Shown here piece by piece: positions 12,228 through 24,339 of a DNA stretch of 64,000 nt. Position numbers and translations under genes: made by a program. Each line of letters starts with the position of its first letter. Position 1 is the stretch's first letter. This stretch comes from Nymphaea colorata. Taxonomy: Eukaryota; Streptophyta; Magnoliopsida; Nymphaeales; Nymphaeaceae. The stretch covers positions 22,344,981 to 22,408,980 of the forward strand of contig NC_045147.1 in NCBI RefSeq assembly GCF_008831285.2, given 5' to 3'. The notes beneath the pieces are model-generated. The model searched no databases. It was not told where the DNA came from and saw only the letters and a program-made list of their open reading frames with translations.

Positions 12228-15200
12228 TCAAACACTCTTCACCCTCTTCCTAACAACAAAGAGATACCTGCGCAAAGCAAGCATCAGAACCCATGTCGTT
12301 TTTGAAATCTTCTCCTTGATCATTAGTAGCAAGGCTGAGCTCAGGACAGTCTTTAGAATCTGAGCTTCCAGTCCTTTGTAGAAGCCTAGTGGCCCTTCCT
12401 TTCTCCAAATAGTACATAATGTATCTCTGATACTTTTGGACTTGGCTTTATCACGTTCATTTGTTTCTTTTTTTGGATCAGAAGCCTGGATCATAACCTT
12501 ACACCTGACAAGAAAAATCCCTGGCTATCAATCTCCGGTACGATGGCATTACCATTGATAGACAATGACCAGAGAATTACCTTATGGCTGGATAAGTCAC
12601 GAATGTGGCAATGCTCTTTGAAAGTGCACCAAGTACAAAAGCTGAAAATGCAGACAAAGCTTGTGGAGAGGGAGTTTCTGCAGTCAAGCCTGTTAATTTT
12701 TTTTGCCTCTTCAACATTCGTTGCTTCAGTTGATCAAAGACGGTATACTGCATTCAGAGTTGAAAATAAAACTTTTTGTCATTGGAAGACCATCTGTACA
12801 ATTTAGTAATACAAGTAATGGCAGAGCTTGGCCTTCTAACAACCTTGACATTGTCCTTTTGTTCTTAGACCTGTTCATTTTGACATTTTAGTTTGTATAA
12901 TTAAAGAAATATTGATAAGCATGCTTATGCATAATTAATAAAATTATAAAATGTTCTCACAGAAGAAAAGGCCATTCAACCAAATGGATATTGTGCCATG
13001 CTTTTAAAGTTTCATCTTATTTAGAGTATACTTGAAAAAGTGCTTCCCCACTTTGTGACCAGGAGCAGAAAGGAAGGAGATGAATGCAAGCTAGCTTAGA
13101 GGAAAACATATTCTAAACAGAAAACAGACATGGTGACACACTGCAAGATCCATATATGAAATTCATAAAAAGCGTCTTCAGCTTTGGTTCTGAATCTCTG
13201 ATCAACAGCCCATGATTAGACAGACCTTAGAATCAAATTCTGTTATAAGAAAACATAAACAGTTTATCCATCTGCCTCTGTTTCTGTTTAACAGGAAAAC
13301 TAGTGACACTTCTTTCATCTGGCTTATGCAAGGTAGGCTAGTCCCTGGACAAGAATGATCCAGTATGAAATATGACAAATGATCCACTTCTAAATATGAA
13401 AACTGTGGTGCAGGTCAGACTAAAAGCACCAGATCACGTTGGAACTGCATAAAGGTTAAATTGTAAATCTGATTCATAATTTCATGATGAGCAGCACCTG
13501 AGTGCAATGGAATATCCCTTGTAGAGTAAATGTACCAGGAGACATATGATCCCCACAATGCACATATACGTGCCAGAAAGCAATTAGAAGCTAAAGTTTA
13601 TCTCTTAAATGTATTTAAATGTAACAGGGACACCACATTTTTTAGAAGACAAATTTTGCTCCAATACCCTATCATGCACCTCCGTCGTGAAACAATGATA
13701 TAACAAATTACATACTCCAGTTAATTTTCAAATGAAGCCAATAAGAGAAAAAAAAAATCACTGTATGTATGAATAATTACCTGAATAGAAGGGTTTGAGG
13801 TAAGCAGAAGAGATATGCCAAGTCCATCAAACGCCTCACTCCAGGATCCTTGTGTAAGAGTTGCCCAAAGGCCCTTTGATTTCCCAAATTCACTAGTTTG
13901 CATGCGAGATGCTGCTGTATCTAACGGCTAATAGTTGGACAAAGAGAAAAGCATAAAAAGACTATCAGAGATTGCTGAAATACCAGAACGATAGCCGAAA
14001 TTGAGAGCTATAGGCTTCAGCCTGCTTCAATGGATCAGGTACAAAAAGTAGGTAAAGAAAAGAAACAAAAAGGAACTCTCACTAAAATATTTTCATACAG
14101 CTAATGATACAGCACCTGAGTAATTATTGCAGTGCAGGCACCAGCCGCTGCAGCAACAATCAAGTTTGCTTTTGTGCCAATTGTTTTCGTGTGACTCCTG
14201 CTCAAATAGAGCCTTTTGAAGTAACTGTAACCATAAAAATAAATAAACTGTGCTACAAACGACTGCAGATTCTTTGTACTCAATCCCTGATACAAGGAAA
14301 GAACTTGGCGAGTCGAAATAGCTTCCCACAAGACATCTAAAAGGTTCCTGCATTATTTCAGTCCAACCAAAAAAAAGTCAGTCAACCAAAAAAGGCATAT
14401 TTTACCTGAACAAACTAAAGAGGAACACTTCTGGGAAATTTGAAAACAGGGATTCCCTTTGTTGATATATCAACTAAAATGCCTGATGAATTGCACTAGA
14501 AGAAGGGTTGCAGATGCTCTAATAAACTTCTTATAGGATACTTAGCGGATATGATCAGACCTTGCAATATTATTACAAATATTTATGTGTTTTACTAAAG
14601 TCAAAGTGTAAATGTGGTCATGTTGGGTGAACTAGCAGCATTCATGAGGTGTCTAATACTGTGCAAGCTACTTTTCTCACACTACCACTGCTGAGACAGA
14701 TATACATTACGTAAAGGAATGTGGAACCTTTTAGAATCAATTTTCTGTATTCAAGTTTCCATAAATGTCAAAATTTCTTCAGTGCAATCAGGCGTATCCT
14801 AGGCATATAAAAACATCTTTATTCAAGACCCTTTGTTAATCTTCTCAGATACTTTTGCACAATTAAAGGTTCTTGTGATTTCTTTCAAATAAGCAGGGGT
14901 CTCTCCAATGATGGGTCATGTTAGAACATAATTATACAACTATGTCATTGCTATAGTGTGATCTGCATCACTTGTTTATAGAAGGAAACCAGGAAAAATA
15001 CGGTTCATTTGCTTCAAGGTGTAGAATGGCCTACTTCTCGCTGCAACATGTCAAGGATAAGATGAGAACATAAATTTTCGGTGCCTTTTTTTTTTCTTTT
15101 TTGCACATGCATGAAAGTGCGCAGTATTGTTTGAAAAATCCAAAATACGGAAAAGAGTTACAAAGATTGCAGGACATTTCTGAAGCACAAAGATTTATCT

Positions 15201-15800
15201 CAAATTTAGTGCAGGCTCAACAACGTTTTTAGTTTGACCATGCATGATATGGAACATACGGATCAGGATACTGAAATAAGTAAAGCAGAGGTCAGTTATT
15301 AGATGGCCGAATAGGTAAAAAGTTCTGCCACATACATTATTAACTACTAAAATCCGTTCGAACAAGTTATATGTGACCTCGACGAATCTCAATTAGATTA
15401 TTCTCTTTCACCCTACTGCCAAACAACATCCCATTTACCACAATCCTCCGCAAACTGATAATCACACAACATTCTCCACCACCAAACTCTACCCAGTAAA
15501 GAGAGAAAAAAATCAAGAAAATCAAGCATGGCGGCGGAGTTCATAGCATCACTAGAAAAGAAAATAAAGCAAGAAAACCGTAGCATTAAGAAGCAAAATC
15601 AAGAAGATGCGAAAACAAGGACAGAGATCTGGATCAAACGCCAAAGTTAATGCCACGATCAAACAAAAAACCGCAAGTTCCATGATGTTGGCAAAAGGTA
15701 AAAAGCATGACAATACACGCCATACACGCACAAAAGTAAGTTATCAGTTATCATAGTTCAAACCACAAACGTAATTAGAGCGAACCACCAACTAGCAAAC

Positions 15801-15875
<75 letters not shown>

Positions 15876-16029
15876 AAGAGAGGGACCTGTATTTCTGTGA
15901 TCCGGCGGCTCGAACCTCTGCCTGGTACTTGGTTTTGCATGTATCAAGAGGGTAGAGGAGGGTGGTGCTGACGATGGACCCCACCGCACCGGAGGTGGCC
16001 TCTACCAGAGACTCCAGATCGATCTCCAT
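12228..16029 (-). CDS. PNC1: Peroxisomal adenine nucleotide carrier (PNC)
   Basis: Five exons, 15887-16029, 14116-14347, 13781-13927, 12581-12747 and 12228-12504, join in phase to 966 nt (321 aa). This is essentially the length of Arabidopsis PNC1. It is a mitochondrial-carrier-family protein with three repeats, seen as [18 protein letters not shown] and the degenerate YPAIRCKVMIQ. The N-terminus [18 protein letters not shown] and the C-terminal [20 protein letters not shown] are characteristic of plant PNCs. The protein exchanges cytosolic ATP for peroxisomal AMP/ADP, which feeds fatty-acid activation for beta-oxidation. A (GA)35 microsatellite lies in intron 1 only 14 nt past the first donor. 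The 5' leader runs to about 16300 and is purine-rich on the plus strand. I cannot tell PNC1 from PNC2 orthology, and plants often keep a single copy. Confidence 0.93.
15803..15872. repeat. (GA)35 microsatellite in PNC intron 1
   Basis: An uninterrupted 70-bp GA tract, read as (CT)35 on the gene strand. It begins 14 nt inside the intron after the exon 1 donor and accounts for the long SLSLSL shadow reading frames there. It is likely polymorphic. Confidence 0.95.
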
Positions 16030-18183
16030 GACGACAGAGGACGAAAGAAGATTGATCTTCTCCAACAGAACCAACTCACCGTACAATGGAAACAGAGAAC
16101 CCCCAACAATATCAAACCATCGACGGAAGGATCACGGGCGAGGAAAACAAGAAGACCAAGAACAGGAACAAGAGGAGGAGAGAACCACAGACAGGGAAGA
16201 GAAGACCAAGCAGACAAAGGAAGAAGAAGAACAAGAGAAGCTGTCACACGACACAAAGGCAGAGAGAGAGAGAAGATCTCCCCTCCCTCTCTCGCACTTT
16301 TCCTTTAAAACTAAGTCCGCCGGCAGGACGCTGAATCAGGCAGCCTCCTTGGTTAACCATGAATATTAACAAACCCCCTGCTTATCAACCATTTACATCC
16401 CCGCCACTCAACCTGCCAACGCCAATATTGCTCGAAGCAATACGTTCTCACAGTGCTCAGTAGTTGGGTCACCTACGAATGTTGACCGTTGAATTTCAAT
16501 TGAGTCAGCTGACCGTAGTTTTGGATGGGTCGGAGGATTATTCATCGCTCGTTCTCTTTCTTCTTTTCTTTCTCTTTGTTTTTAAAATCTAGAGTTGCGT
16601 AACATTAAGCGGTGAGATTTTTAGGTGCTTGACTTCTATGTAAGATGCTACCTCTTTTTATGATCTAAGAACATAACCCCACAAGTCTGACTCTAAGAAT
16701 TGAGTGTATTGGTGAATGGGATCGAAGTTGGATACATGAAGCAGTGAACACACACACGCAGGGCAGTGAGCCACCGAATGGAGGAAGAACTGCTCATGTT
16801 TTGGCCTCTAACGTCCACGTGCATCTGCAGGGTGGGCGGGCAGCAAGGACCGTCCATCCGCGCCTCAAAACTACGCTTCCTTGGCATTAGCCCTGGCCCC
16901 ATGTAAGATTTTTTATAATTGTTGTGAATCCAGTTGTACAAATAGATTCGTCGTGTTCAAAGGTATATGATCAAAAGATTAAAATTAAGAAAGTTTGTGA
17001 AATCACATCCTATAAAAGTCTAAGAAATAAAGTTGTCAGAGTGTGTTCCCGTCCCTGGTTTATTCAAAAATAAATTAATTAAGGTAGCGTTTGAACACCT
17101 GGTATTAAATACCCGAGCATCAAAATGATGGGTATTTAGTACCGGGTACTAGAACAAAAGTTTCACCTTTCATATACTCCATGCTGTTTGAATTGAATGA
17201 CTAGAAGTTTTGTTTCAGGTATTTTAATTCTATGTTTGTGTATGGATGGAACTACAATTCCACCTATTTGAAGGCAACCACTGAAACTAAAATGTTTATG
17301 ACGATTGACGTCCAATGAGATAGGTTATTTCTACATTGCATGAAAAAAAAAAATGAATGACCCAGATGCCTCTGTTTTTCGACTGATCACCCCAGCCTCA
17401 GCCACAATGTTTCAACTATGAACTCCTAAAAGTCAGGTATGCTTCTTGTTCTTCTCTGCCACATCGTTGTACATGTTGGGGTTAAAAGAACCCATGAGAG
17501 ATAGATGGAAGTTCGCATTACATTCACTCCTCTAGATGATCAAATGTTGCTCAACCAGCAACACGTACCAGTAGAAGGCCCCAAAGAAGAGATTCAAAAC
17601 CACCAATACCGAAGATTCTCAATACGCTGAGTCATGTGGTTCTTTCCTGCAATACTGAAGATTCTCAAGAACTGTTAAAGGATGTTGTTTCTGTTTGAGA
17701 AGGCATAACAGGGACCGGTGGCCATGGTTTAGTCACGGTTCCATGCATAGCTGTTTTGAACATCCATTAGATGTTAAGATGCCTAAATAAAATTCATCGC
17801 CTGGTGCCCTTCTGCAGTAACAATTGGAATGTTTCATTTAGCCTATACAATGCAGGACGGTTCTAGTGGTTTGTATGATCATCAGCTCGCCAATCCAAAA
17901 ATACAGACATGGGAAGAATAAAGTCATGGAAAGGAGGAAGACGAAGGGAGGGCATAGCTAATGTTTGGTGCTTCGTCCCCTCGTCTTCTACTCAGAGGAA
18001 GGTAAGCTGTAGGAAGAGAGATACTTCGTCTTCTACCAGACGTCTGTTCCACTGCTGCGGTGAGGAATGAGGATGCTGCCGCGGCTGAGAAGAGAAAACG
18101 AGCGGCTGTGAAGAGGAAACGAGAAAGGGGAGAACGACTGCCCAACCGATGAAATGTTAACGGTCAATAAGATTTAGCCGGCA

Positions 18184-18215
18184 TTTAAGTTCCACCAGTT
18201 TAGGTGGAACTTAAA
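18184..18215. repeat. Perfect hairpin with 13-bp arms
   Basis: TTTAAGTTCCACC, a six-base loop, then GGTGGAACTTAAA. The right arm leads directly into the tandem repeats that follow, so the hairpin and the array may belong to one element. Confidence 0.85.
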
Positions 18216-18397
18216 CGCTGGTATTAAAATTTAATGTCTATACCAAAACTCCCGAGACTATTGTTATACACTTAAACGCTGGTATTAAAATTTAATGTCT
18301 ATACCAAAACTCCCGAGACGATTGTTATACGTTTGATTGGTGCTGAAATTGTTTTGGACAACTCCCGAGACTATTGTTATACGTTTGATTGGTGCTA
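18209..18397. repeat. Nested tandem repeat, 61-bp unit plus partial copies
   Basis: Two nearly identical 61-bp units start at 18209 and 18270 with ACTTAAACGCTGGTATTAAA; one base differs (GAGACTATT against GAGACGATT). The tail ACTCCCGAGACTATTGTTATAC returns a third time at 18361. The following GTTTGATTGGTGCT occurs twice, at about 18331 and 18383. This is a stepwise duplication with two overlapping units. Confidence 0.85.
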
Positions 18398-18625
18398 ATA
18401 TAACCAACTTCGGTTGAACAAGGTGGATTCGAAACATTAAATGAATGTCACATAGTTAAAAGTCTTCTTCTAATACTTGTGAATTCGTTTCATTTGATGG
18501 ATCCTAATTAATATTAAGACAAAAGCAAGCACTTTACAGAAAGATAAGTATTTATGCATTATTTTCTCAAAAACAAAGTTTCCAAGTTTATCCCAATTCA
18601 TTTTCCTTTCAATGTCTTCATGGCA

Positions 18626-18630
18626 CTCTC

Positions 18631-18661
<31 letters not shown>
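18626..18661. repeat. CT microsatellite
   Basis: An interrupted (CT)n tract of about 36 bp in intergenic DNA. Confidence 0.9.
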
Positions 18662-19740
18662 ACGGAAAAAATGAAACGCCAGTAGAAGCCAACGTGATGC
18701 ACATAATTAAGAATTTTTCTTTTCAATTTATCCGTAAACTAGCATTTCTTTGTTTTTTGACAGCATATCTTGGTATGAAGCGCTACAGAAATGAAATAAA
18801 TAAAAAACACAGATAGCTTCTTCGGAGACAGCAAAACAAATTGGAAGGGTACATAATAAACACAAACCTTTGTAATTACTTAGTAAAGTTTAAAGGAATG
18901 ATGCCATATCTACTATTACTTTTTTGAAAGTTAAGTAAAATAAACAAGATTAACTAATTCTTGATTAGCTAATTCTTAGCATCAATAAATATGAAATATG
19001 GGAGTGCACTTGATTCACAGAACATTTTCCTTCTACACTCGGATGAAGAATGTGATTTTATTCTTCCCATCAACCATCTTCGTGGTGAATGAAGCTTTAT
19101 GTATGAAGGTGAACAGAACAAAACGTCCAGCTCCTTTTACCATAGAGAAATTATCCAGGATAGAGACACCAAGGATAACCTCTCCAGGCGTCAAGTGCGC
19201 TCCAGGGTTGCAAAATCACACGCACACCAGACAAGTTATGAAACCAAAAGTTGTATGAGATGCAGACACATAATGATCCAACCTCATGCTCAGATTGCAA
19301 GTCAGCAAAAGAAAACAACTGAACTCGGAAACAATAGCATCTGTTTTCCATAAAAAAATTATAATCAACCGATGGTCACTTGCAACCTGAAACAACTTCT
19401 ATTAAGATACAGAAAGGAATTCAAACTATAATAGCGACATGAAGACAATAGCGACCGAGGACCATAAAGAAAGCTATAATCGATGATCAAGCATCTACAG
19501 CAGCCAGTGGCCAAAAAAAATTCCAGAGAACAGATCAGGAAGGCAAAACCGGATTAAAATTACACCTTCACTTTACACATGGACTGAACACTGTAATTGG
19601 TCCTTGACACTCGGGCACAACCTGGCCTAAAAAGTGCAGAAAGGGAAGATTAAAATAAGTGTCCAAAAAACACTAGGCAATAACAAAGTGTGCCACAGCC
19701 ACAGGTACGATGACTTTTTCCTTTTACGACGTGGTGTCAT

Positions 19741-22193
19741 CTACTTAATGTATTGAGACATCCACTTGAAACCATCACCGTAGCCCATCTTACGGACTAT
19801 GCTGCACATGAAGACCTCCAGTGGCCTAACATTTGAATCAGTCAAGCTCACCTTCCCCTTCCCCGTGGTGAAGTTGCTCAACCCAAGATGGTAACGAAGT
19901 TCCTCCTCCGATGCTGCATATGGGATGTCGATCTTGTTACCCAACACAAGAAATGGAACTGCCGTCAATGCATCATCTGAAAGAAGTGCATCAAGCTCCT
20001 TCTTTGACTCTGCAAACCGCTCTTTATCAGCTGCATCGACAAGATATACTACAGCATCCACCTGGGCAATGTTTTAGAAATTTTAGAAAAATATGAAGAT
20101 CTCCACATTTGAAATGTTAATGTCCCGCACATACTCATGAATATAGCAGAAGCATGCACCCTTTCAGGGTGAAGACTTTTAAATTTAAAATGAAGATATG
20201 AAATGGTCCATAGCACATGAACTAAGACCTGTCCATTAATTACAGAAGGTGAAACAGTCGGTAAACAGATTGGAAATAAAGGACCACCATTCGGCAGCTT
20301 CTACATTTCCTGATGCTTGCCCACAGATAAGACTCCAATAGTTGAACATCTATTAAGAGATAGCAAGCCAAGCACACACAAAAGCACTTGTGACCATTCA
20401 CAGGTTCCAATACGAAACTTCCACAAAGAAGCACCTCTATAATTTGAACCATCTATGAATGGAAAGGGGGGAAAAATCCCACTAGGCCGTAACCATTTAT
20501 AGGGTCATTAATTTGCACAGTTAAAGAGTCCAAGCGAAAAGGTTGAACCATCCAAATTTTAGAATAGCTCCAATCAACAACTGGAGGAGAACAGTTTTTA
20601 CTGTGCTAATTATTTACCAGCAACTGCTTGTGTTTCTTAGTAGAAGCAATACTTGAAATCAATGTTGTAAGAGGCGTATCATAACGTGTATCGTAACATG
20701 TATCGGTCGGGCCGATCTATACACTATATCGTAATACGTAACGTAAACGTAGCGTAAATTAATTTTTAATTCATAAAAAATTTAAAAAATTAGAAAAAAT
20801 CGGTAAAATCAGGGAAAACAAAAAAGAAATTGAAAAAAACGTGTTCTGTATAAAAAAACTCATCACATCATTCATAAGCCATTATATATTAATAACACAT
20901 TTAGAAATGACAAAATAAATTCATAATAACATAATAAACATCCATCACAACTTTAAAGTTTAATAAAGTGTTTCAGATTACATTACAAGTTTACAACAAA
21001 TAATATATTATGATTATCACATAAATGGACCATGAGTAAACCTTCTTATCCACAAGCGAGTTCTCCTCTAAATCAACGATTTATCACATAAATGGACCGA
21101 TTTTTGTAGAACTAGTAAAACTTTCCCCTCTCACAACTTTCAGACATGTTTAGAAAGAGGGAGAGAGGTTCTTTTGTAAAAAAACCACAAAAAATCATTT
21201 TATCCCTATATCGTACGATATAGGGGTGTATGGGGCGTATCGTATGATACGGCCCCCATATCGCACGACACAGCCAATATGCCTACGATACACAAGCGTA
21301 TCATGTATCGTAGGCATATCGTATAGGTTTTTCATGTGTCGCACGATACGTGCAGATAACACTACTTGAAATGCCATATGGAAGGACAACCATTAAACAA
21401 GTAAAACAGCGAAAGCACATTCATTCAAAGTTCAAACACTGTAATTTAGCCCTCATTCCCTGTAAACCATATTAGATCCCTCCCTGAATAAGACATACGA
21501 CAAAGGCATTTTGAGCACCAATCCACAAACCAATAGACATGAGGGGCAGAACCACCCTCCTATTTTATTCCATAAAAATATTAAATAGTAAGTATGAAGC
21601 AGGGAGAGCAAAGCCAATTGAAATCTGGCAGACAAGAAATAGATGAAACAGAACACAAGAAGAAACAAAAACTGATGCAAATAATTGTTAGATAACTAAG
21701 ACTCGTACCATGCTCCAAACTATAAAATTCTCATAATATCAAGCCAGCAAAACTCTTTCTGGATTTTCAACTAAACATACAAAGTAAGTTATCAAAACCA
21801 GACGTCAGAAACAGGCCATTCAAGTTCCCCAAAAAAGAGTAATCAAAACTAGCCGGTCTGACTTAGTTCAAGTCAATGGACTAAAAATAAATAAATACAT
21901 ATATTTATAATGGAAAATACAAAAAAAAATGCAGTTACAAGCAAACAGATATGGGCAATGAGTAAAAGTGTACAACCAATAATTATTTTTTAATGCACAA
22001 ACCAGTCACAACTCACAACTAGATTTACATATTTGATCAATTTCCTTGCAGAAGTAACCATACAGATGTCATCTTCATAAACAAAAGATTATCAATCCTC
22101 ATAAAAATATATATCTATAAATTTAGCTTTTAACATGTATATATGTGTGTGGATCATATACATATATACATATATATAAATATATATATATAT

Positions 22194-22233
<40 letters not shown>

Positions 22234-23909
22234 CCAGACCACTTAAGATAAAGAATTAAAGCACTCTTTTGTGCAAAGCAACCTTATAGATGTGATCCTT
22301 AAGAGTTATTTGACAATAAAAATATATTAAGCCAATCAATTTTTTAGTTTAAATTAATGTCTCCATCAAAAGTTTAAGAGTAGAATTTTTTTTTTTTCAT
22401 GAAAACAACTTAAATTAAAGCATACTTGAAAACACATCAGTATGTATAAACATATGCTCATATTTTGTTTAAAATACACTTTGACAAGAATTTAAGTGGT
22501 TTGGGACATGCCTATCCTAAAGAACGCACATATATGTTTATTGGACAAGGGATTAGTTGCCTGACAAATCTAACCAACTAGTCACTGGTTTGAAACACTG
22601 ACCGGTCGATAACCAACTAAACTGATTAGTCAGACCAGTCTGGATTTTCACAACTAAGCATAGAAGACCATCTCCCCTACCCAATCGATTAGCTTCGACC
22701 AATTTAACCATTTATATGTCCACCTTAAAGCAATTAAAAAGTCTCTATTTAAAAAAAGCTGATGGCAGTTGCCTAATGATGCTAACTTTTAAGATTTTCT
22801 TTATACATAATACCAGAAACTTGCACTGAGTGCCAAATATTCCTTGCAAAAGAATTATGAGATCCAAACTTAGAAAATTGCAACACTTCATATTCCGGAA
22901 GTCGGCACATGAAATGAACCTTCTCTGATGAAGACCTTTTGACAAATATCAATCAAAATATAAAAATCAAGAAACAGGTAGGGGATCTGCTCCAAAAGGA
23001 AAGAGCAAAGCATTATGATTGCAGAAGCAATATCCAAAAAACGAAACGTAGGTATTGCAAAACAGTCCCTTGTCCGAAAGCATCAAATAGTTCTTTAAAA
23101 AAAAAAAAACATGGATATAAAATGAATTGAGATTTTCAAATATTTCAATAACATGCAACTAATTAAGCCACTCCATCAGGCAAACTTAAATGATCCTTAG
23201 CGAAACCAAAGAAGAATCTTGTATGTACCTAGTCGACAATAATTTCAAACGGATCATATAAGAAAATAAGTAACACTGATGGAGACCTTTTTCTTTACAT
23301 TAGAACGTAGAAAAATATTATCTGTACAGTGAACGAAAAGATTGACAATTGCCATGTTGAAGGTAAACGACAGTTGCATATAGGAATCCAAAACACACAC
23401 ACACACACCTTTGCGTAATAATCCTTCCAAACTCGGCGAGCAATCTGATGTCCTCCAAGATCAAAAGCCTTGAACTTGATCTTGCCAATGCTCAGCTCCT
23501 CCGATGTTGGATACTGAGTAGGTTGATGCTGTACTAGTCTCTGAAATAGCAGAAGACACAAAGCCCAGTTCATGCAACAATAAAAGGACAACAAAAAAAC
23601 AAAGGAAAGATGGCAATAAAAAAATAAAATACTCATTCCTTCACCATGTCACCCAAAAATATTGAATGTAAAGCAGAAGCTCGACTAAAGATCATTGGAC
23701 TTCACATATCCAGAGATACTAAAGTCGCGGAAAACCTCAAACCGAAAACAGAAACGCATGAAATCGCAACAACCCCTCACCTCATCCTTCAACATATGAA
23801 GAAGCGTCGTCTTCCCGGCGTTATCCAACCCCAGGAAAAGAATCTTCGCCTCCTTCTGCCACAGCCCCAGCGAGGCAAGAACCCCGTAGAACCAATCGAT
23901 TAGAAACAT
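19741..23909 (-). CDS. SAR1: SAR1 small GTPase (COPII coat initiation)
   Basis: Exons 23781-23909, 23409-23540 and 19741-20061 join in phase 0 to 193 aa, the exact usual SAR1 length. The ATG gives [20 protein letters not shown], the amphipathic N-terminal helix of SAR1; the upstream MK extension begins with TTG and was rejected. GTPase motifs are complete: GLDNAGKT (P-loop, residues 27-34), DLGGHQ (G3), NKID (G4). The C-terminus MSQYIK has no prenylation site, as expected. SAR1-GTP inserts into ER membrane and recruits Sec23/24 to begin COPII budding. Intron 2 (20062-23408, 3.35 kb) is very long and contains a MULE-like element. The exon 2 donor GT is the first unit of a GT microsatellite. 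A 5' UTR intron is predicted at 23957-24281. Confidence 0.96.
20660..21362. mobile_element. Non-autonomous MULE-like element in SAR1 intron 2
   Basis: The segment is flanked by a perfect 10-bp direct repeat TACTTGAAAT (20650-20659 and 21363-21372), a length typical of Mutator-like target duplications. The ends are imperfect inverted repeats: ATGTTGTAAGAGGCGTATC on the left against TGTTATCTGCACGTATCG in reverse complement on the right. Both ends are rich in the word GTATCGTA. The right half holds a perfect 22-bp palindrome (21204-21225) and a hairpin with 16-bp arms (21277-21292 with 21304-21319). The AT-rich middle has no coding frame, so the element would depend on a transposase elsewhere. 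The family assignment is inferred from target length and ends. Confidence 0.65.
22171..22231. repeat. Compound TA/CT microsatellite in SAR1 intron 2
   Basis: A TA-rich run passes directly into (CT)n of about 36 bp. On the gene strand this is GA followed by TA. Confidence 0.9.
23393..23408. repeat. (AC)8 microsatellite overlapping a SAR1 5' splice site
   Basis: On the gene strand exon 2 ends in GCAAAG and the intron begins GTGTGTGTGTGTGTGT. The donor GT at 23408-23407 is therefore the first of eight identical GT units. Confidence 0.9.
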
Positions 23910-23956
23910 CTTCAACCCCTTGGAAATCTAGGCTTCCCTTCCAAGAACCCGGCGAT

Positions 23957-24281
23957 CTGCAAGATCCACGGGCACCCGGACCAAAGGCCACCAGAATCCG
24001 GCAAGAAAAGGCAACAGATCCGAAGACGGACGAACAGATCTCGAGCAGAACCGAGACGCAGGAAGAGGGAGAGAGAGAAGAGAGAAGGACGTGATGCCCT
24101 AATCCTTCCCCTCTGCGCTCCGCGTAATTCAGAGACGATCTGAAGCCAAAGAAAAAGAGAAAAAAATAGAAAATTACAGGAACGAAAAAACCGGGTTACG
24201 CCTGTGGGACTGCTTCGGCGATGGATGGAGCCCCCAGAAAGGAGAGGAGAGAGATAGAGAGAGAGAGAGAGAACGGCCTAC
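23957..24281 (-). other. Predicted 5' UTR intron of SAR1
   Basis: On the minus strand CGCCAG|GTAGGCC (donor at 24281-24280) and CTTGCAG|ATCGCC (acceptor ending at 23957) bracket a CT-rich 325-bp segment upstream of the ATG. Leader introns are common in plant SAR1 genes. This is inferred from splice motifs alone. Confidence 0.5.
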
Positions 24282-24339
24282 CTGGCGATGAGCGCACGAG
24301 AGGAGAGAGAGGAGGGAGGGCAATGCGTCCGTGGTTTTG

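Larger units (their letters stand above)
16331..19740. other. Intergenic region with tandem and simple repeats
   Basis: No gene is supported. The region holds a patch with TTTGAACACCTGGTATTAAATACC (around 17090-17150), a hairpin and nested tandem repeats at 18184-18397, and a CT microsatellite at 18626-18661. It looks like decayed non-autonomous transposon sequence. An open frame at 17924-18145 (minus) is serine/arginine-rich and not recognisable. Confidence 0.45.

Noticed and set aside
15758-16086. Serine-leucine repeat proteins
   Set aside because: They are translations of the (CT)35 intronic microsatellite of the PNC gene.
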